Shown here piece by piece: positions 18,688 through 27,489 of a DNA stretch of 64,000 bases. The DNA lies in NCBI GenBank assembly GCA_019119025.1, contig DWXV01000059.1, positions 18,236 to 82,235 on the forward strand. Reading direction: 5' to 3'. Positions within the stretch are counted from its first letter, which is position 1. Each line of letters begins with the position of its first letter. Source of the DNA: Candidatus Allofournierella excrementigallinarum (lineage in GTDB: Bacteria; Bacillota; Clostridia; Oscillospirales; Ruminococcaceae). The notes below the pieces were generated by a model that worked only from the letters and a program-made list of their open reading frames with translations, did not search any database and was not told the DNA's origin. Made by a program: the position numbers and the translations under genes.

Positions 18688-20678
18688 CCCGTCACCTCCC
18701 CGGCAAGGGACGCTGCGGGCGTCCAGCCCGCTTCGCTTTTTTCATAAAGGGCGGGGCCCTGCTTCGCGGCGGCCAGGCCGTCGGTGAAAAGGGCAGCGTA
18801 GCTCTCTTCAAAGATGCCGTTCACACGGCTCACCAGCAGCAGGTCCACCTGCTCGGCCTTTAGCAGGGCGGAAAACTCCTCTTCTGTGTAGGGCGCGCTG
18901 TAAGGCATGCCCTCCACCAGCGCCGGTTCGCCGTAGGTGGCGCCGCCCTCGCCGTAAACAAGGGCGGGGCACAGCTGCTGGTTGAACAGGAACCAGGAAA
19001 AACCCTCGTCGCCCTGATGGATGAGGAACACCTTCTGCCCCGGCCGGATGGCCGCTTTCGCGGCCTTCGCCACCGCCAGCTCCTGCCGCACCGGGGCGTA
19101 CTCGCCGCCGCCCACCCCCAGCAGGGTGAACTGAGGCTCTGTGCCCGCGGCCAGCGCCGCCGCGAACGCCGCGCCCACGGCCAGCGCCGCCGCCCGGCCA
19201 AGCGCCGGGCGCTTCGCCGAAGCGCAGCTGACCGCCAGCACCGCCAGCGCCAGCAGCAGCCAGCCGGTGTAGTAAGAAGCAAAATACCGGGGATAGCTGG
19301 CAAGGTTTTCGGGGGTGGAATCTTTCAAAAGGAAGGCGTAGCTCAGCCAGAGCATCAGCCAGTAGCCGGCAAAGCAGGCAGAACTGCCCACAGCGAACAG
19401 GGCAGCCCGCAGCCGCGCCCGTTTGCCGGCCGCCAGCAGCACGGCGGCCAAAAACACCGCCAGCGTCAGCGCCGCCACCGCCGCGCCGGCGCCGAACACC
19501 GACACCTTGCGGTGCCAGAACGCGTCGGTCATGGCGCTGCCGTACTGCCAGAAGATCTCGCTGCGGGCCTCGAAGTAGCTTTCTGCCGGCAGGCCCAGCA
19601 GCAGCTTCAGGCCATTGGCCACCACCGCGGGCAGGCTGGCGGAGGCGGTGTCGCCCATGCCGCCGGCGGCGGCGTTGCGCCGCACAAGGCCCGCGATGTA
19701 GTTGTTCCAGAGAAGGTATTGGGCGGCGGGGGCGGTGAGGCAGGCCGCGCCGAAACCCAACCGGGCGGCAAAGCCTTTTGCCCCCCGTTTTTCGCCGGGG
19801 GCAAACAGCGCCGCGTCCAGCGCCACAAGCCCCGCCGCGGCAAGGCCCAGCACAAAGGTGTTGCTTTTCACGTTCGCCGCCAGCATCAGCACCGGCAGGG
19901 TGAGCCACCGGGCCGCGGGGCCCTCGTCTCTCACCGCCAGCCAGAAGGCCGCGGCCCCGCCAAAGAGCATGCCGGCGGGCAGATCGCCTAAAAATTCCAG
20001 CCATGCGGTGTTCAAAAGGGCGGTGTGGCCCGCCACCGTGACCAGCGTGGGCAGGCTCAGGCCCGCCAGAAAGAGCGGGCAGGCCAGCCGGGCGCGCTTT
20101 GCGCAGCCCGCGGCGGCGGCCAGGGCCGCCAGCATCAAAAGGTCGGCGGCGAAGATGGCCCGCCAGGGCGCGAAGGGCCCGAACAGCTGGAAGAAATAGC
20201 TTGCCAGCGGCAGGGCGGCCAGTTCGGTCATCTGCCAGGGCAGGCCGGTCTCGCAGACGGTGTAAAGGGCGTCGTTTTCGCAGGTGAGCTTCGCGGCGGT
20301 GCCCCAGAAGGAGTATTCGTCAAAGTTCAGAAATTCCGGCCGCAGCAGCCAAAGGCCCACGGCCAGCGCCAGCGCCGCAGCCCAGAAAAGCTTTGCGGCG
20401 GGGCTTTCCAGCGCCGCCGCCAGCGGGCAGGTCTCCCCTTTTTTCTTTGCCAGAGCGGCCTCAAGGCCGCCGCCCAAAAGGCCCAGCGCCGCCAGGGCAA
20501 GGCCCGCCGGGCGCAGAACGCCCAGGAGCCCCGATGCCAAAAGCACCAGTTCCGCCAGGGCCAGCGCCGCCAGCGGCGCGGCGGCGCTGCCCACGCCGGC
20601 GCGGCGGGCAAGCACGGCGCTCATGCCGAAGAGGGCCGCCAGCATCGCCAGCAGGCCGAACAGTTCGCCCCAGGCCAC
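18684..20678 (-). CDS. Large GT-C-like polytopic membrane protein, copy 2
   Basis: This 664-residue protein has about 13 membrane helices. It carries DEYSFWGTAAK at 120-130 and, near the C-terminus, HQGDEGFSWFLFNQQL followed by a YAALFTDGLA segment that is nearly the same in copy 1. The start is GTG, with GGGAGGG well placed upstream. It lies between the aminotransferase and its small partner. The conserved acidic pair in the first outer loop and the variable helices suggest a GT-C enzyme with changed acceptor or donor specificity relative to the other copies. Confidence 0.81.
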   Translation of the reverse strand: MAWGELFGLLAMLAALFGMSAVLARRAGVGSAAAPLAALALAELVLLASGLLGVLRPAGLALAALGLLGGGLEAALAKKKGETCPLAAALESPAAKLFWAAALALAVGLWLLRPEFLNFDEYSFWGTAAKLTCENDALYTVCETGLPWQMTELAALPLASYFFQLFGPFAPWRAIFAADLLMLAALAAAAGCAKRARLACPLFLAGLSLPTLVTVAGHTALLNTAWLEFLGDLPAGMLFGGAAAFWLAVRDEGPAARWLTLPVLMLAANVKSNTFVLGLAAAGLVALDAALFAPGEKRGAKGFAARLGFGAACLTAPAAQYLLWNNYIAGLVRRNAAAGGMGDTASASLPAVVANGLKLLLGLPAESYFEARSEIFWQYGSAMTDAFWHRKVSVFGAGAAVAALTLAVFLAAVLLAAGKRARLRAALFAVGSSACFAGYWLMLWLSYAFLLKDSTPENLASYPRYFASYYTGWLLLALAVLAVSCASAKRPALGRAAALAVGAAFAAALAAGTEPQFTLLGVGGGEYAPVRQELAVAKAAKAAIRPGQKVFLIHQGDEGFSWFLFNQQLCPALVYGEGGATYGEPALVEGMPYSAPYTEEEFSALLKAEQVDLLLVSRVNGIFEESYAALFTDGLAAAKQGPALYEKSEAGWTPAASLAGEVTG

Positions 20679-20708
20679 GGCAGGCCCTCCCTTCTGTTTT
20701 TGGTCTGT

Positions 20709-21866
20709 TTACAGGGCCAGAACGGCCTCGATCACCCGGGCGCACTGGGCCTCGGTGAGATTGGTGGAACAGGGGATGTTCACGATGCGGCGGCGGTACT
20801 CCCGGGCGATGTCCATGGCGTGGGTCTCGTTGCGGCCATAGTCGCACTGCTCGTTGATGAGGGACCAGACCGGGCGGGTCTGGATGCCCTGAGCCTGCAG
20901 GCGGGCGATCACGTCGTCCCGCTCCAGGCGGTCGGGCAGCAGCAGGCTGTAGAACCAGTGGTTGGAACGGGTCCCCTTTCGGAAGGGCAGCATGGAAAAG
21001 CCCTTCACGCCGTCCAGCGCGGCCTTGTACTGCTCGTAACGGGCGGTCTTGTGCTCAATGAAACCCTCCAGCAGTTCCATCTGGGCAAGGCCCAGGCAGG
21101 CGTCGATGTTGGTCATGCGGTAGTTGTAGCCCACCTCGTCGTGCCTGAACTGCAAGAGATCCGTTTTGGCCTGGGTGGACAGATGCTTTACCCGCGCCGT
21201 CCACTCCGGGTGGCTGGACACCACCGCGCCGCCGCTGCCGGTGGTGATGATCTTGTTGCCGTTGAAGCTGTAGACGCCCACGTCGCCCATGGTGCCGGCG
21301 AATCTGCCCGCCAGCTCCCCTTCGGTATACCTGGTGCCCAGGGCCTCGGCGGCGTCCTCGATGAGGGTGAGTTTATAGTCCTTCGCGATGCGCAAAAAAC
21401 GGGGCATGTCCGCCATGTTGCCGAACACATGCACCAGCACCAGCGCCGAGACCCTGGCCCCGGTGCGCTTGTTGTAAAGGCCGTCTGCCCTCAGCTCGCA
21501 CTGGTTGGCGCAGAAGTCCTCCACCGCGTCCGGGTCCATGGTGGCGGTGGCGTCGCAGCCGAAGAACACCGGCTCGGCGCCCACGTACCGGGTGGTGGGG
21601 TTCACCGAGGCGATGAAGGTCAGCGCGGGCACGATCACCTCGTCGCCCGCCTTCACGCCCGCCGCCAGCGCCGCCAGATGCAGCCCGGCGGAGCCGGAAG
21701 CACAGCACACCGCCGCAGGGCTTCCCACATAGTTTGCGATGCACTCTTCCATCTCGCCCACCTTGGCGCCGCTGGTGGACACCCAGGCGCCGTCCAGCGC
21801 CTCGTCCACATATTTGCGCTCGTTGCCGCAGAAATTGGGCACCGAAAGGGGAATGAACTCACTCAT
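20709..21866 (-). CDS. LegC-family PLP-dependent sugar aminotransferase
   Basis: This 385-residue DegT/DnrJ/EryC1-family enzyme transfers an amino group from glutamate to a 4-keto sugar nucleotide. Asp171 (LIEDAAEALG) should bind the pyridine nitrogen and Lys205 (FNGNKIITTGSGG) the cofactor. N-terminal IPLSVPNFCGNE and the overall length match the LegC subfamily that makes the 4-amino sugar of legionaminic acid. It overlaps the small membrane protein upstream by eight bases. Pseudaminic PseC is the main alternative, but the LegB-like dehydratase in the same operon favours LegC. Confidence 0.91.
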   Translation of the reverse strand: MSEFIPLSVPNFCGNERKYVDEALDGAWVSTSGAKVGEMEECIANYVGSPAAVCCASGSAGLHLAALAAGVKAGDEVIVPALTFIASVNPTTRYVGAEPVFFGCDATATMDPDAVEDFCANQCELRADGLYNKRTGARVSALVLVHVFGNMADMPRFLRIAKDYKLTLIEDAAEALGTRYTEGELAGRFAGTMGDVGVYSFNGNKIITTGSGGAVVSSHPEWTARVKHLSTQAKTDLLQFRHDEVGYNYRMTNIDACLGLAQMELLEGFIEHKTARYEQYKAALDGVKGFSMLPFRKGTRSNHWFYSLLLPDRLERDDVIARLQAQGIQTRPVWSLINEQCDYGRNETHAMDIAREYRRRIVNIPCSTNLTEAQCARVIEAVLAL

Positions 21867-22503
21867 TGTTATGACCTCGCTTTTCGTTGGATCGTTCGTC
21901 TTTTTTCAAAAAAGCGCCCAGCGCCCGGCGCAGCTGGCAAAGCGCCGCCAGCGCCAGCGGTGGCGCGAACAGCAAAAGCATCCCTTCGCCCGCGCCGGGC
22001 AGGAAGGCCGCCAGCGGGGAGAGGCCCGGGTTGAACACAACGCCGTCCAGCCGGGTGACCACGCCGCCCTGGCTGTCCGGGTCGATGCGCACCTCGCTCA
22101 CCTTCACGCCGCCCACATCGAAGGAGTAGACGCCGGGGGCGGTGAGAACCCCGTAGACCGACTGGCGGGGGGAGAAATCCGTCTGGCCCGGCGTTTTCCA
22201 GTAAAGCATCACCGCCTGGGGCGGGCTTTGGTGCTCTGCAAAAAGCCACACGGCGTCAAGATAGGCTTCCCCCTGCCACAAAAGCTGGGGGTCGCCGTCG
22301 GTGGAGATATACCAGGGGCCCTCCTCCCCCGCGTCGTAGGGCTGGATGCCCACCGGCGTGAAGTCCGCGGCGGCAAGGCTTTGGGTGGCGGCCAGGCCCT
22401 GGCGGGCGTACCAGGCGGCCCTGGCAAGGCTCACACAGCCCAGCAAAAGCCAGAGGGCCAGGCCCGCCGCCCAGGCGATGAGAAGCGGTCGTAATTTTCT
22501 CAT
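21859..22503 (-). CDS. Small double-anchored membrane partner, copy 3
   Basis: This 214-residue protein has a membrane helix at about 8-28, an outer domain with STDGDPQLLWQG and a DFSPRQ...VRIDP block, and a second helix at about 172-192 followed by a basic cytoplasmic tail. These blocks align with copy 1 and, less well, copy 2. Its ATG overlaps the stop of the large gene by four bases. It is the third instance of the same gene pair in this operon. Confidence 0.8.
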   Translation of the reverse strand: MRKLRPLLIAWAAGLALWLLLGCVSLARAAWYARQGLAATQSLAAADFTPVGIQPYDAGEEGPWYISTDGDPQLLWQGEAYLDAVWLFAEHQSPPQAVMLYWKTPGQTDFSPRQSVYGVLTAPGVYSFDVGGVKVSEVRIDPDSQGGVVTRLDGVVFNPGLSPLAAFLPGAGEGMLLLFAPPLALAALCQLRRALGAFLKKDERSNEKRGHNNE

Positions 22504-24512
22504 GCCGCGCCTCCTTCCACCCGGCTCCAGCGCACGCCGCCGCCGTCGTACTCGACGGCCAGCAGCACCGGCTCGTCGGGCTTGTCGTCCGGCAGGCCCT
22601 CGCAGCCGAAGGCGGGGCCGATCGCGTCGGCGATGTAGTCGTCGCTGGCGTCCACCAGCACGTGGGTGTATTTTTTGTCCAGCAGGAACAGCCGCAGGTC
22701 GTCGGCGTCCGCCACCGTCTGGTAGCTGTAGACCTCCGGCACGCCCTCCCCCGCCGCCTCGGGCGAGACGATGTTCATGTGGGTGGTGTCCCAGTTATAA
22801 TCGCCCTCGTGGCCGTAACCGAAGCCGCCGAAGCCCCGGGCGAGGGTGGCGTTCAGCTCAAAGCCGTAGTAGTTCCAGCGGACGGCGGTGTCGCCCTGGC
22901 TGATGAGCAGCACCGTGTCCTCCCAGTCCAGCAGGCCGTTCACCGTCTCCGCCCGCTCCTTCACGTCCTGGCGCACGGAATACACCGAGTGGGGGTAGTT
23001 CCAGAAGCCCGCGGTGGGCATGCCCCGCCAGGCGATGAGCGCGCAGAAGCCCAGCAGCACCCCGGCGGGCACTGCGCCCGCCAGCTTTGCCGCCCGGCTT
23101 TCGGCGGCGGCGTACCGGGCCAGAAGGCCCAGCGCCATCAGGAAAAAGCCCATGTAATAGGGGCCGATGTAGCGGATATAGTCCTGCAGATTGGCCGCAT
23201 CGGTCTCGCGGAAGTTGTAGACATAGAGGAACAGATGGAAGATGAGGAAGGCCCCCAGCGCCAGGGTGGCGAACACCCCCAGGCACACCGGGCGCAGCCG
23301 TTCGCCCTTCGGCGCGGCCAGCGCCGCCACTGCCAGCACCAGCCAGATGAGGGCCAGGGCCAGCGCGCCGCCGCCCAACAGGCACACCGGGATGGTGAAG
23401 GGGCTGGCGAACATGGCGTTTCGCACCTGGGCGAACTTTTCGGTGGGCTCCATGAAACCCAGCAGCTGGGCCACGCCCTCGGCCATGGCCTGGCCCTGGG
23501 TGACCTCGTGGATCTCGCTGCCCACGGTGGTCTTGCCCAGGCCCGTCACCGCCGCCACATAGCGGCTCCAGCCAAGGTAGGCAAGGCCCCCGGGCAGGAT
23601 GGCCAGCAGGGCCGGCAGCGTGTCTTTCAGGCGGCGGGAAGCTTTGCGTTTCGGCCCGCAGAAGAGCCGGTCGGCGCAGACCAGGCCCACCACGATGCAC
23701 CCGTAGGCAAGGCCCACGTCCTTGGTGAGCACCAGGAAGGCCGCCAGCAGCGCGGTGAGGCCGAGGGCCGGGGCGGGCCGCTGGCGCAGGGAGAAATAGA
23801 CGCACAGGCTCGCCCCGAACACAAAGCCCAGGGGCAGGTCGCCCATGAAGGAGATGTAAACGTTGGAGATGCCGCCGAGGGATGGCGCGCTGAAAAAGAA
23901 GGGCGTCAGGAAGCCGCAGGCGGCCGCCACCGCCGCCCCCGCTTTGGAGCGGCGGGGCAGGCTGGCCACGGCGGCCACGGCGGAGGCCAGCAGGGCATCC
24001 AGCGCAAAATAGGCCGACCATTCAGAGAAGCCCTCGCCAAAGAACTGGAAAAGATAGGCCACCAGCATCAGCGCCGGGGTGGCGGTGCGGGCCAGGAGGT
24101 TGCCCGGCGCCGCCGGGTGCAGCATGTCGTGGAGCTTGGTCAGCTTTGCCGCCGAGCCCCAGAGGCTGAACTCGTCGGTCTGGGTGAACATGGGCCGGGT
24201 GGCGGCGAACACGGCCAAAAAGAAGGCCGCCGCCAGCAAAAAGGTCATAAAGCCGGGGGTCAGAAGCTCCTTGAGCGCCCCGGCAAGTTCCTTTTTGAAG
24301 AGGAGCCACGCCGCCAGCGCCGCGGCGGCCAGATAGAAGGCCCAGCCGCCCGCCTCCAGCAGCCCCAGCATGCCCCAAAGGCACAGCCAGACAGCCCCGC
24401 CGGCGATCACCGGCAGGGCCAGCAGGCCCGCGTCCAGTTTGAAACGGCGGGCCAGCACGGCGCTGTAAAGGCTGATGGCCAAAAGCGCCAGTATCCCACT
24501 GAGCAGCGGCAA
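22500..24512 (-). CDS. Large GT-C-like polytopic membrane protein, copy 3
   Basis: This 670-residue protein has about 13 membrane helices and carries DEFSLWGSAAK at 113-123 plus the C-terminal SQGDTAVRWNYYGFEL block, aligning with copies 1 and 2. The start is TTG at 24512 after a GGGGG ribosome site. Its C-terminal tail differs most from the others (an inserted Gly/Tyr/His-rich stretch), which may reflect different partners or substrates. It follows the DUF2142 gene by about 27 bases. Confidence 0.81.
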   Translation of the reverse strand: MPLLSGILALLAISLYSAVLARRFKLDAGLLALPVIAGGAVWLCLWGMLGLLEAGGWAFYLAAAALAAWLLFKKELAGALKELLTPGFMTFLLAAAFFLAVFAATRPMFTQTDEFSLWGSAAKLTKLHDMLHPAAPGNLLARTATPALMLVAYLFQFFGEGFSEWSAYFALDALLASAVAAVASLPRRSKAGAAVAAACGFLTPFFFSAPSLGGISNVYISFMGDLPLGFVFGASLCVYFSLRQRPAPALGLTALLAAFLVLTKDVGLAYGCIVVGLVCADRLFCGPKRKASRRLKDTLPALLAILPGGLAYLGWSRYVAAVTGLGKTTVGSEIHEVTQGQAMAEGVAQLLGFMEPTEKFAQVRNAMFASPFTIPVCLLGGGALALALIWLVLAVAALAAPKGERLRPVCLGVFATLALGAFLIFHLFLYVYNFRETDAANLQDYIRYIGPYYMGFFLMALGLLARYAAAESRAAKLAGAVPAGVLLGFCALIAWRGMPTAGFWNYPHSVYSVRQDVKERAETVNGLLDWEDTVLLISQGDTAVRWNYYGFELNATLARGFGGFGYGHEGDYNWDTTHMNIVSPEAAGEGVPEVYSYQTVADADDLRLFLLDKKYTHVLVDASDDYIADAIGPAFGCEGLPDDKPDEPVLLAVEYDGGGVRWSRVEGGAA

Positions 24513-24539
24513 GCGCGCCGCCCCCTTTCGTTTTGGAAA

Positions 24540-26201
24540 TCAGCCGATGACGTACACCGGCCCGATGAAGTAGTGCTGGAACAGCAGCACCGCGCCCAGG
24601 GCCCCGAACACCGCCGAGACCCCCAGCGCCACCCGCCGGGCCCTGGCCTGCCCTGCGGCCAGGCGGGGCTCCAGCACATGGCTCAAAAGGGCCGCCACCA
24701 GCACGAAAAGCATCAAAAAGGCGGGCAGGAAGTACCGCGCCTGCAAGCCGATGATGCGGATCATGCCCACCGGGGTGCTGGTGATGTACATCGCGGTGGC
24801 CGCGCCCGCCATGTAGACGATGCTGAGTGCCCCCAGGCCAAAAGCGGGCATGGGCCGAAGGCTGCTCTTCTCATGCACCGAAAGGGCCGCCGCGAAGAAC
24901 AGCACCAGGGGGCTGACCAGGCTGATGAAAGGCACTTCCAGGTCCAGCGCGCCGAAGAGGCCCAGCTGCCCCAGGAAGAAGTCGTTTTCATAGAAGCTGC
25001 CCAGCAGCACCGAAGCATAGCGGAAGGGGTTGGCCAGGATGCCCAGCAGCTGCGGCACCTCCGCCGCGCCCTCGATCTGGCGGCCCACATAGGGGTAATT
25101 GAAGCGGAAGGCGGTGCCGTACCAGTCGAACAGCTTGCCCAGGGCAAGGCCGCCCACCAGGCACCCCGCCGCCAGCTGCCACTTTTTGACCCGGGTCTTC
25201 CAGGCCGAGCGGGGCAGCACCAGCGGCAGCACCAGCCAGAGCAGGCTGATATAGGGCTTTGCCAGGTTCATCATCAAAAAGGCCGCGACGAACACGAGGA
25301 TGTCCCTGTCCAGGATTTCGTCCTTGCAGTAGAAGCTGGCCACCAGGTAGTAAAAACCCAGCAGGGTGGCGTCGTAGCTCACCGATGCGGCCATGTAAAG
25401 GCTCAGGGGCAGCAGCATGAAGGCGGTGAACACCGGCTTGTAGCGCTTGCAGTTTTTCAGCGCCAGCCAGCACAGGGCGGCGTAGGCCAAAAGGTTTGCC
25501 AGCCGCGCGGCGTAAAGGCAGCCCAGTGCTTTGAGGCCCAGGACCCGGGCCACCAGAATGCCCAGCGCCTGGGGCAGCATGGAAAGGGTCATAAAGAAAT
25601 AGGGCTCGCCCACTTCCTCTTTTGCGGGCTGGCCGTCAAAATAGGCGGCGAAGCCGTCGGCGATGCTCTCCACCCGGCCGTCCTCCCCCCGCTGCTTGAG
25701 GGCATAGCCCGCGGTGGTGTAGCTGCGCTCCTCGCCCTCCTCGGTGTAGGTGAGGCCCTGGCTGGTGTGGCTGGCAACCCACGCGCCGGGGAAGCTCTCC
25801 ACCAGTTTTGCCACGTCGCCGGGATAGAGACGGTCGTGGTCGAAGGTGAAGCGGCCCTGGCTCAAAGAATAGCTGCGCAAAAAGTGGGCGGTCTCGTCCG
25901 GCACCTGCAACGGCGGGTTCGCAAAGCAGAACAGCGCCCCGCAAAGGAAAATGGCCAGCGCCGCCTTCGCGTCGAAGCTGCGCAGCTTCGAGCCGGCCCA
26001 CACCGCCAGCGCCGCGGCCAGCACGAACACCGCCGCCGCGCCGTAGAGCAAAAGGGCGGGTACGCCCCGGTTGTCGAGATAATACACCACCCGCCAGTAG
26101 TACATGAAGCCCACGGCGGCGGCCAGCGCGGCCAGAAGGCCCAGGGCGGCGAGCGCCGGGCGGGGCGGGCGCTTAAAATATTTTGAAAGCACGTTTTGCA
26201 C
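24540..26201 (-). CDS. DUF2142 polytopic membrane protein
   Basis: This 553-residue protein has about 12 membrane helices. The first outer loop holds PPLQVPDETAHFLRSY and a late loop holds GLQARYFLPAFL, the two hallmark blocks of DUF2142. The family belongs to the GT-C-like membrane proteins and is common in surface-polysaccharide loci, where a glycosyltransferase role is suspected but not demonstrated. The start is GTG, seven bases after GAGG. It is the first gene after legB in the minus-strand arm. Confidence 0.88.
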   Translation of the reverse strand: MQNVLSKYFKRPPRPALAALGLLAALAAAVGFMYYWRVVYYLDNRGVPALLLYGAAAVFVLAAALAVWAGSKLRSFDAKAALAIFLCGALFCFANPPLQVPDETAHFLRSYSLSQGRFTFDHDRLYPGDVAKLVESFPGAWVASHTSQGLTYTEEGEERSYTTAGYALKQRGEDGRVESIADGFAAYFDGQPAKEEVGEPYFFMTLSMLPQALGILVARVLGLKALGCLYAARLANLLAYAALCWLALKNCKRYKPVFTAFMLLPLSLYMAASVSYDATLLGFYYLVASFYCKDEILDRDILVFVAAFLMMNLAKPYISLLWLVLPLVLPRSAWKTRVKKWQLAAGCLVGGLALGKLFDWYGTAFRFNYPYVGRQIEGAAEVPQLLGILANPFRYASVLLGSFYENDFFLGQLGLFGALDLEVPFISLVSPLVLFFAAALSVHEKSSLRPMPAFGLGALSIVYMAGAATAMYITSTPVGMIRIIGLQARYFLPAFLMLFVLVAALLSHVLEPRLAAGQARARRVALGVSAVFGALGAVLLFQHYFIGPVYVIG

Positions 26202-26331
26202 GAAATGACCTCGCTCGCTCAGTTTGCGGCCCCTTTGACAAAGGGCCCTTTAAAAACGGCACAAGCCGGGCCGCCCCTCGCCCGAGGGCCCGCCCGGCAG
26301 CCGGAACGGCCCGGCGGCAGCCGGGCCTTTT

Positions 26332-27315
26332 TTACAGATTGTAGACGTCGGGCTTGTACCGCTCCATGTTGCCCCGCAGAAACTCGATGGTGGCGGCAAG
26401 GCCCTGTTCAAAGGTATAGGCGGGCTTCCAGCCGGTGAGGGCGCGCATCTTGGAAGCGTCGCCCAGCAGGCGCTCCACCTCGCTGTTTTCCGGGCGCAGG
26501 CGCTGGGCGTCGCACACGATCTTCGCCTCGGGGTTGATCTGGCGGATCAGCTCGTTCGCAAGATCGCCGATGGAGTGCTCCTCGCCGGTGGCGATGTTCA
26601 CCTCCTGGCCGATGGCCCCCTCGCAGTCGCCCAGGGCCATGAAGCCGGCGGCAGTGTCCTTGACGTAGTTGAAGTCGCGGGTGGGCTCGAGGCTGCCGAG
26701 TTTTATCTCGGTCCTGCCCGCCAGCAGCTGGGTGATGATGGTGGGGATGACCGCCCGGGCGCTCTGGCGGGGGCCGTAGGTGTTGAAGGGCCGCACGATG
26801 GTGACCGGCAGCCCGAAGCTGCGCCAGAAGCTCTCGGCCAGGCGGTCCGCGCCGATCTTGGTGGCGGAATAGGGGCTCTGGCCCTGGAAGGGGTGCTTTT
26901 CGTCGATGGGCACGTACCGGGCGGTGCCGTAGACCTCGCTGGTGGAGGTGACCAGCAGGTGCTTCGTGCCCACCTGGCGGGCGGCGTTCAGCACGTTCAG
27001 GGTGCCTTTGATGTTGGTGTCCACATAGCTGTCGGGGCTGTGGTAGCTGAAGGGGATGGCGATGAGGGCCGCCAGATGATAAACGATCTCCTGGCCTTCC
27101 ATGGCGCAGCGCACGCCGTTGGGGTCGCGCACGTCGCCCATGAACACCTCGATCTCGTTTTTGATCTCGGGGGGCAGGGTGTCCAGCCAGCCCCAGGTGC
27201 CGAAGGAGTTGTACAGGCAGAAGGCCTTGACCCTTTCGCCCTTTTTGACCAGTTCCTCGGTGAGATGGCTGCCGATGAAGCCGTCGGCGCCGGTGACCAT
27301 GACGGTATGTGCCAT
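26332..27315 (-). CDS. LegB-like NDP-sugar 4,6-dehydratase (extended SDR)
   Basis: This 327-residue short-chain dehydrogenase/reductase has TGADGFIGSHL (9-18) for NAD and the YSATK active-site motif (Tyr149, Lys153). The NSFGTWGWLDTLP segment and the full sequence style match LegB, the GDP- or UDP-GlcNAc 4,6-dehydratase that starts legionaminic acid synthesis. ATG follows AAAAGGAG. It is the first gene downstream of the minus-strand promoter at 27376-27404. The 130 bases after its stop contain GC-rich inverted repeats but no minus-strand U-tract, so readthrough into the rest of the arm is expected. Confidence 0.91.
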   Translation of the reverse strand: MAHTVMVTGADGFIGSHLTEELVKKGERVKAFCLYNSFGTWGWLDTLPPEIKNEIEVFMGDVRDPNGVRCAMEGQEIVYHLAALIAIPFSYHSPDSYVDTNIKGTLNVLNAARQVGTKHLLVTSTSEVYGTARYVPIDEKHPFQGQSPYSATKIGADRLAESFWRSFGLPVTIVRPFNTYGPRQSARAVIPTIITQLLAGRTEIKLGSLEPTRDFNYVKDTAAGFMALGDCEGAIGQEVNIATGEEHSIGDLANELIRQINPEAKIVCDAQRLRPENSEVERLLGDASKMRALTGWKPAYTFEQGLAATIEFLRGNMERYKPDVYNL

Positions 27316-27375
27316 ACTTGCGCTCCTTTTTGACGACGGGCCCTGGGCCCGGTTTTCACAAAATCAGGTAAAAAC

Positions 27376-27404
27376 AGTATACCCCATTTACGGCCGGATT
27401 TCAA
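27376..27404 (-). promoter_or_regulatory. Sigma-A promoter of the minus-strand glycan arm
   Basis: On the minus strand TTGAAA (27404-27399) and TATACT (27381-27376) are spaced by 17 bases, each one mismatch from consensus, about 60 bases before legB. It is back-to-back with the plus-strand promoter at 27417-27445. Confidence 0.82.
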
Positions 27405-27416
27405 CCGCCTGCGCCC

Positions 27417-27445
27417 TTTACACCGCCGCGCAAAACAGATATAAT
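27417..27445 (+). promoter_or_regulatory. Sigma-A promoter of the plus-strand glycan arm
   Basis: TTTACA (27417-27422) and a perfect TATAAT (27440-27445) are separated by 17 bases, about 45 bases before the O-acyltransferase start. Its -35 box is 12 bases from the -35 box of the divergent promoter, so one regulator could act on both. Confidence 0.87.
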
Positions 27446-27489
27446 GATTTAGATATTGCCCGCATTTGCGCTGAAAGGAGGCCGCCGGG

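Noticed and set aside
22662..26186. A very long plus-strand open frame (over 1,100 codons) opposite the membrane-protein genes
   Set aside because: Its product is His/Gln/Gly/Arg-rich low-complexity sequence, the usual antisense shadow of GC-rich genes, while the minus strand encodes well-formed membrane proteins with family motifs.
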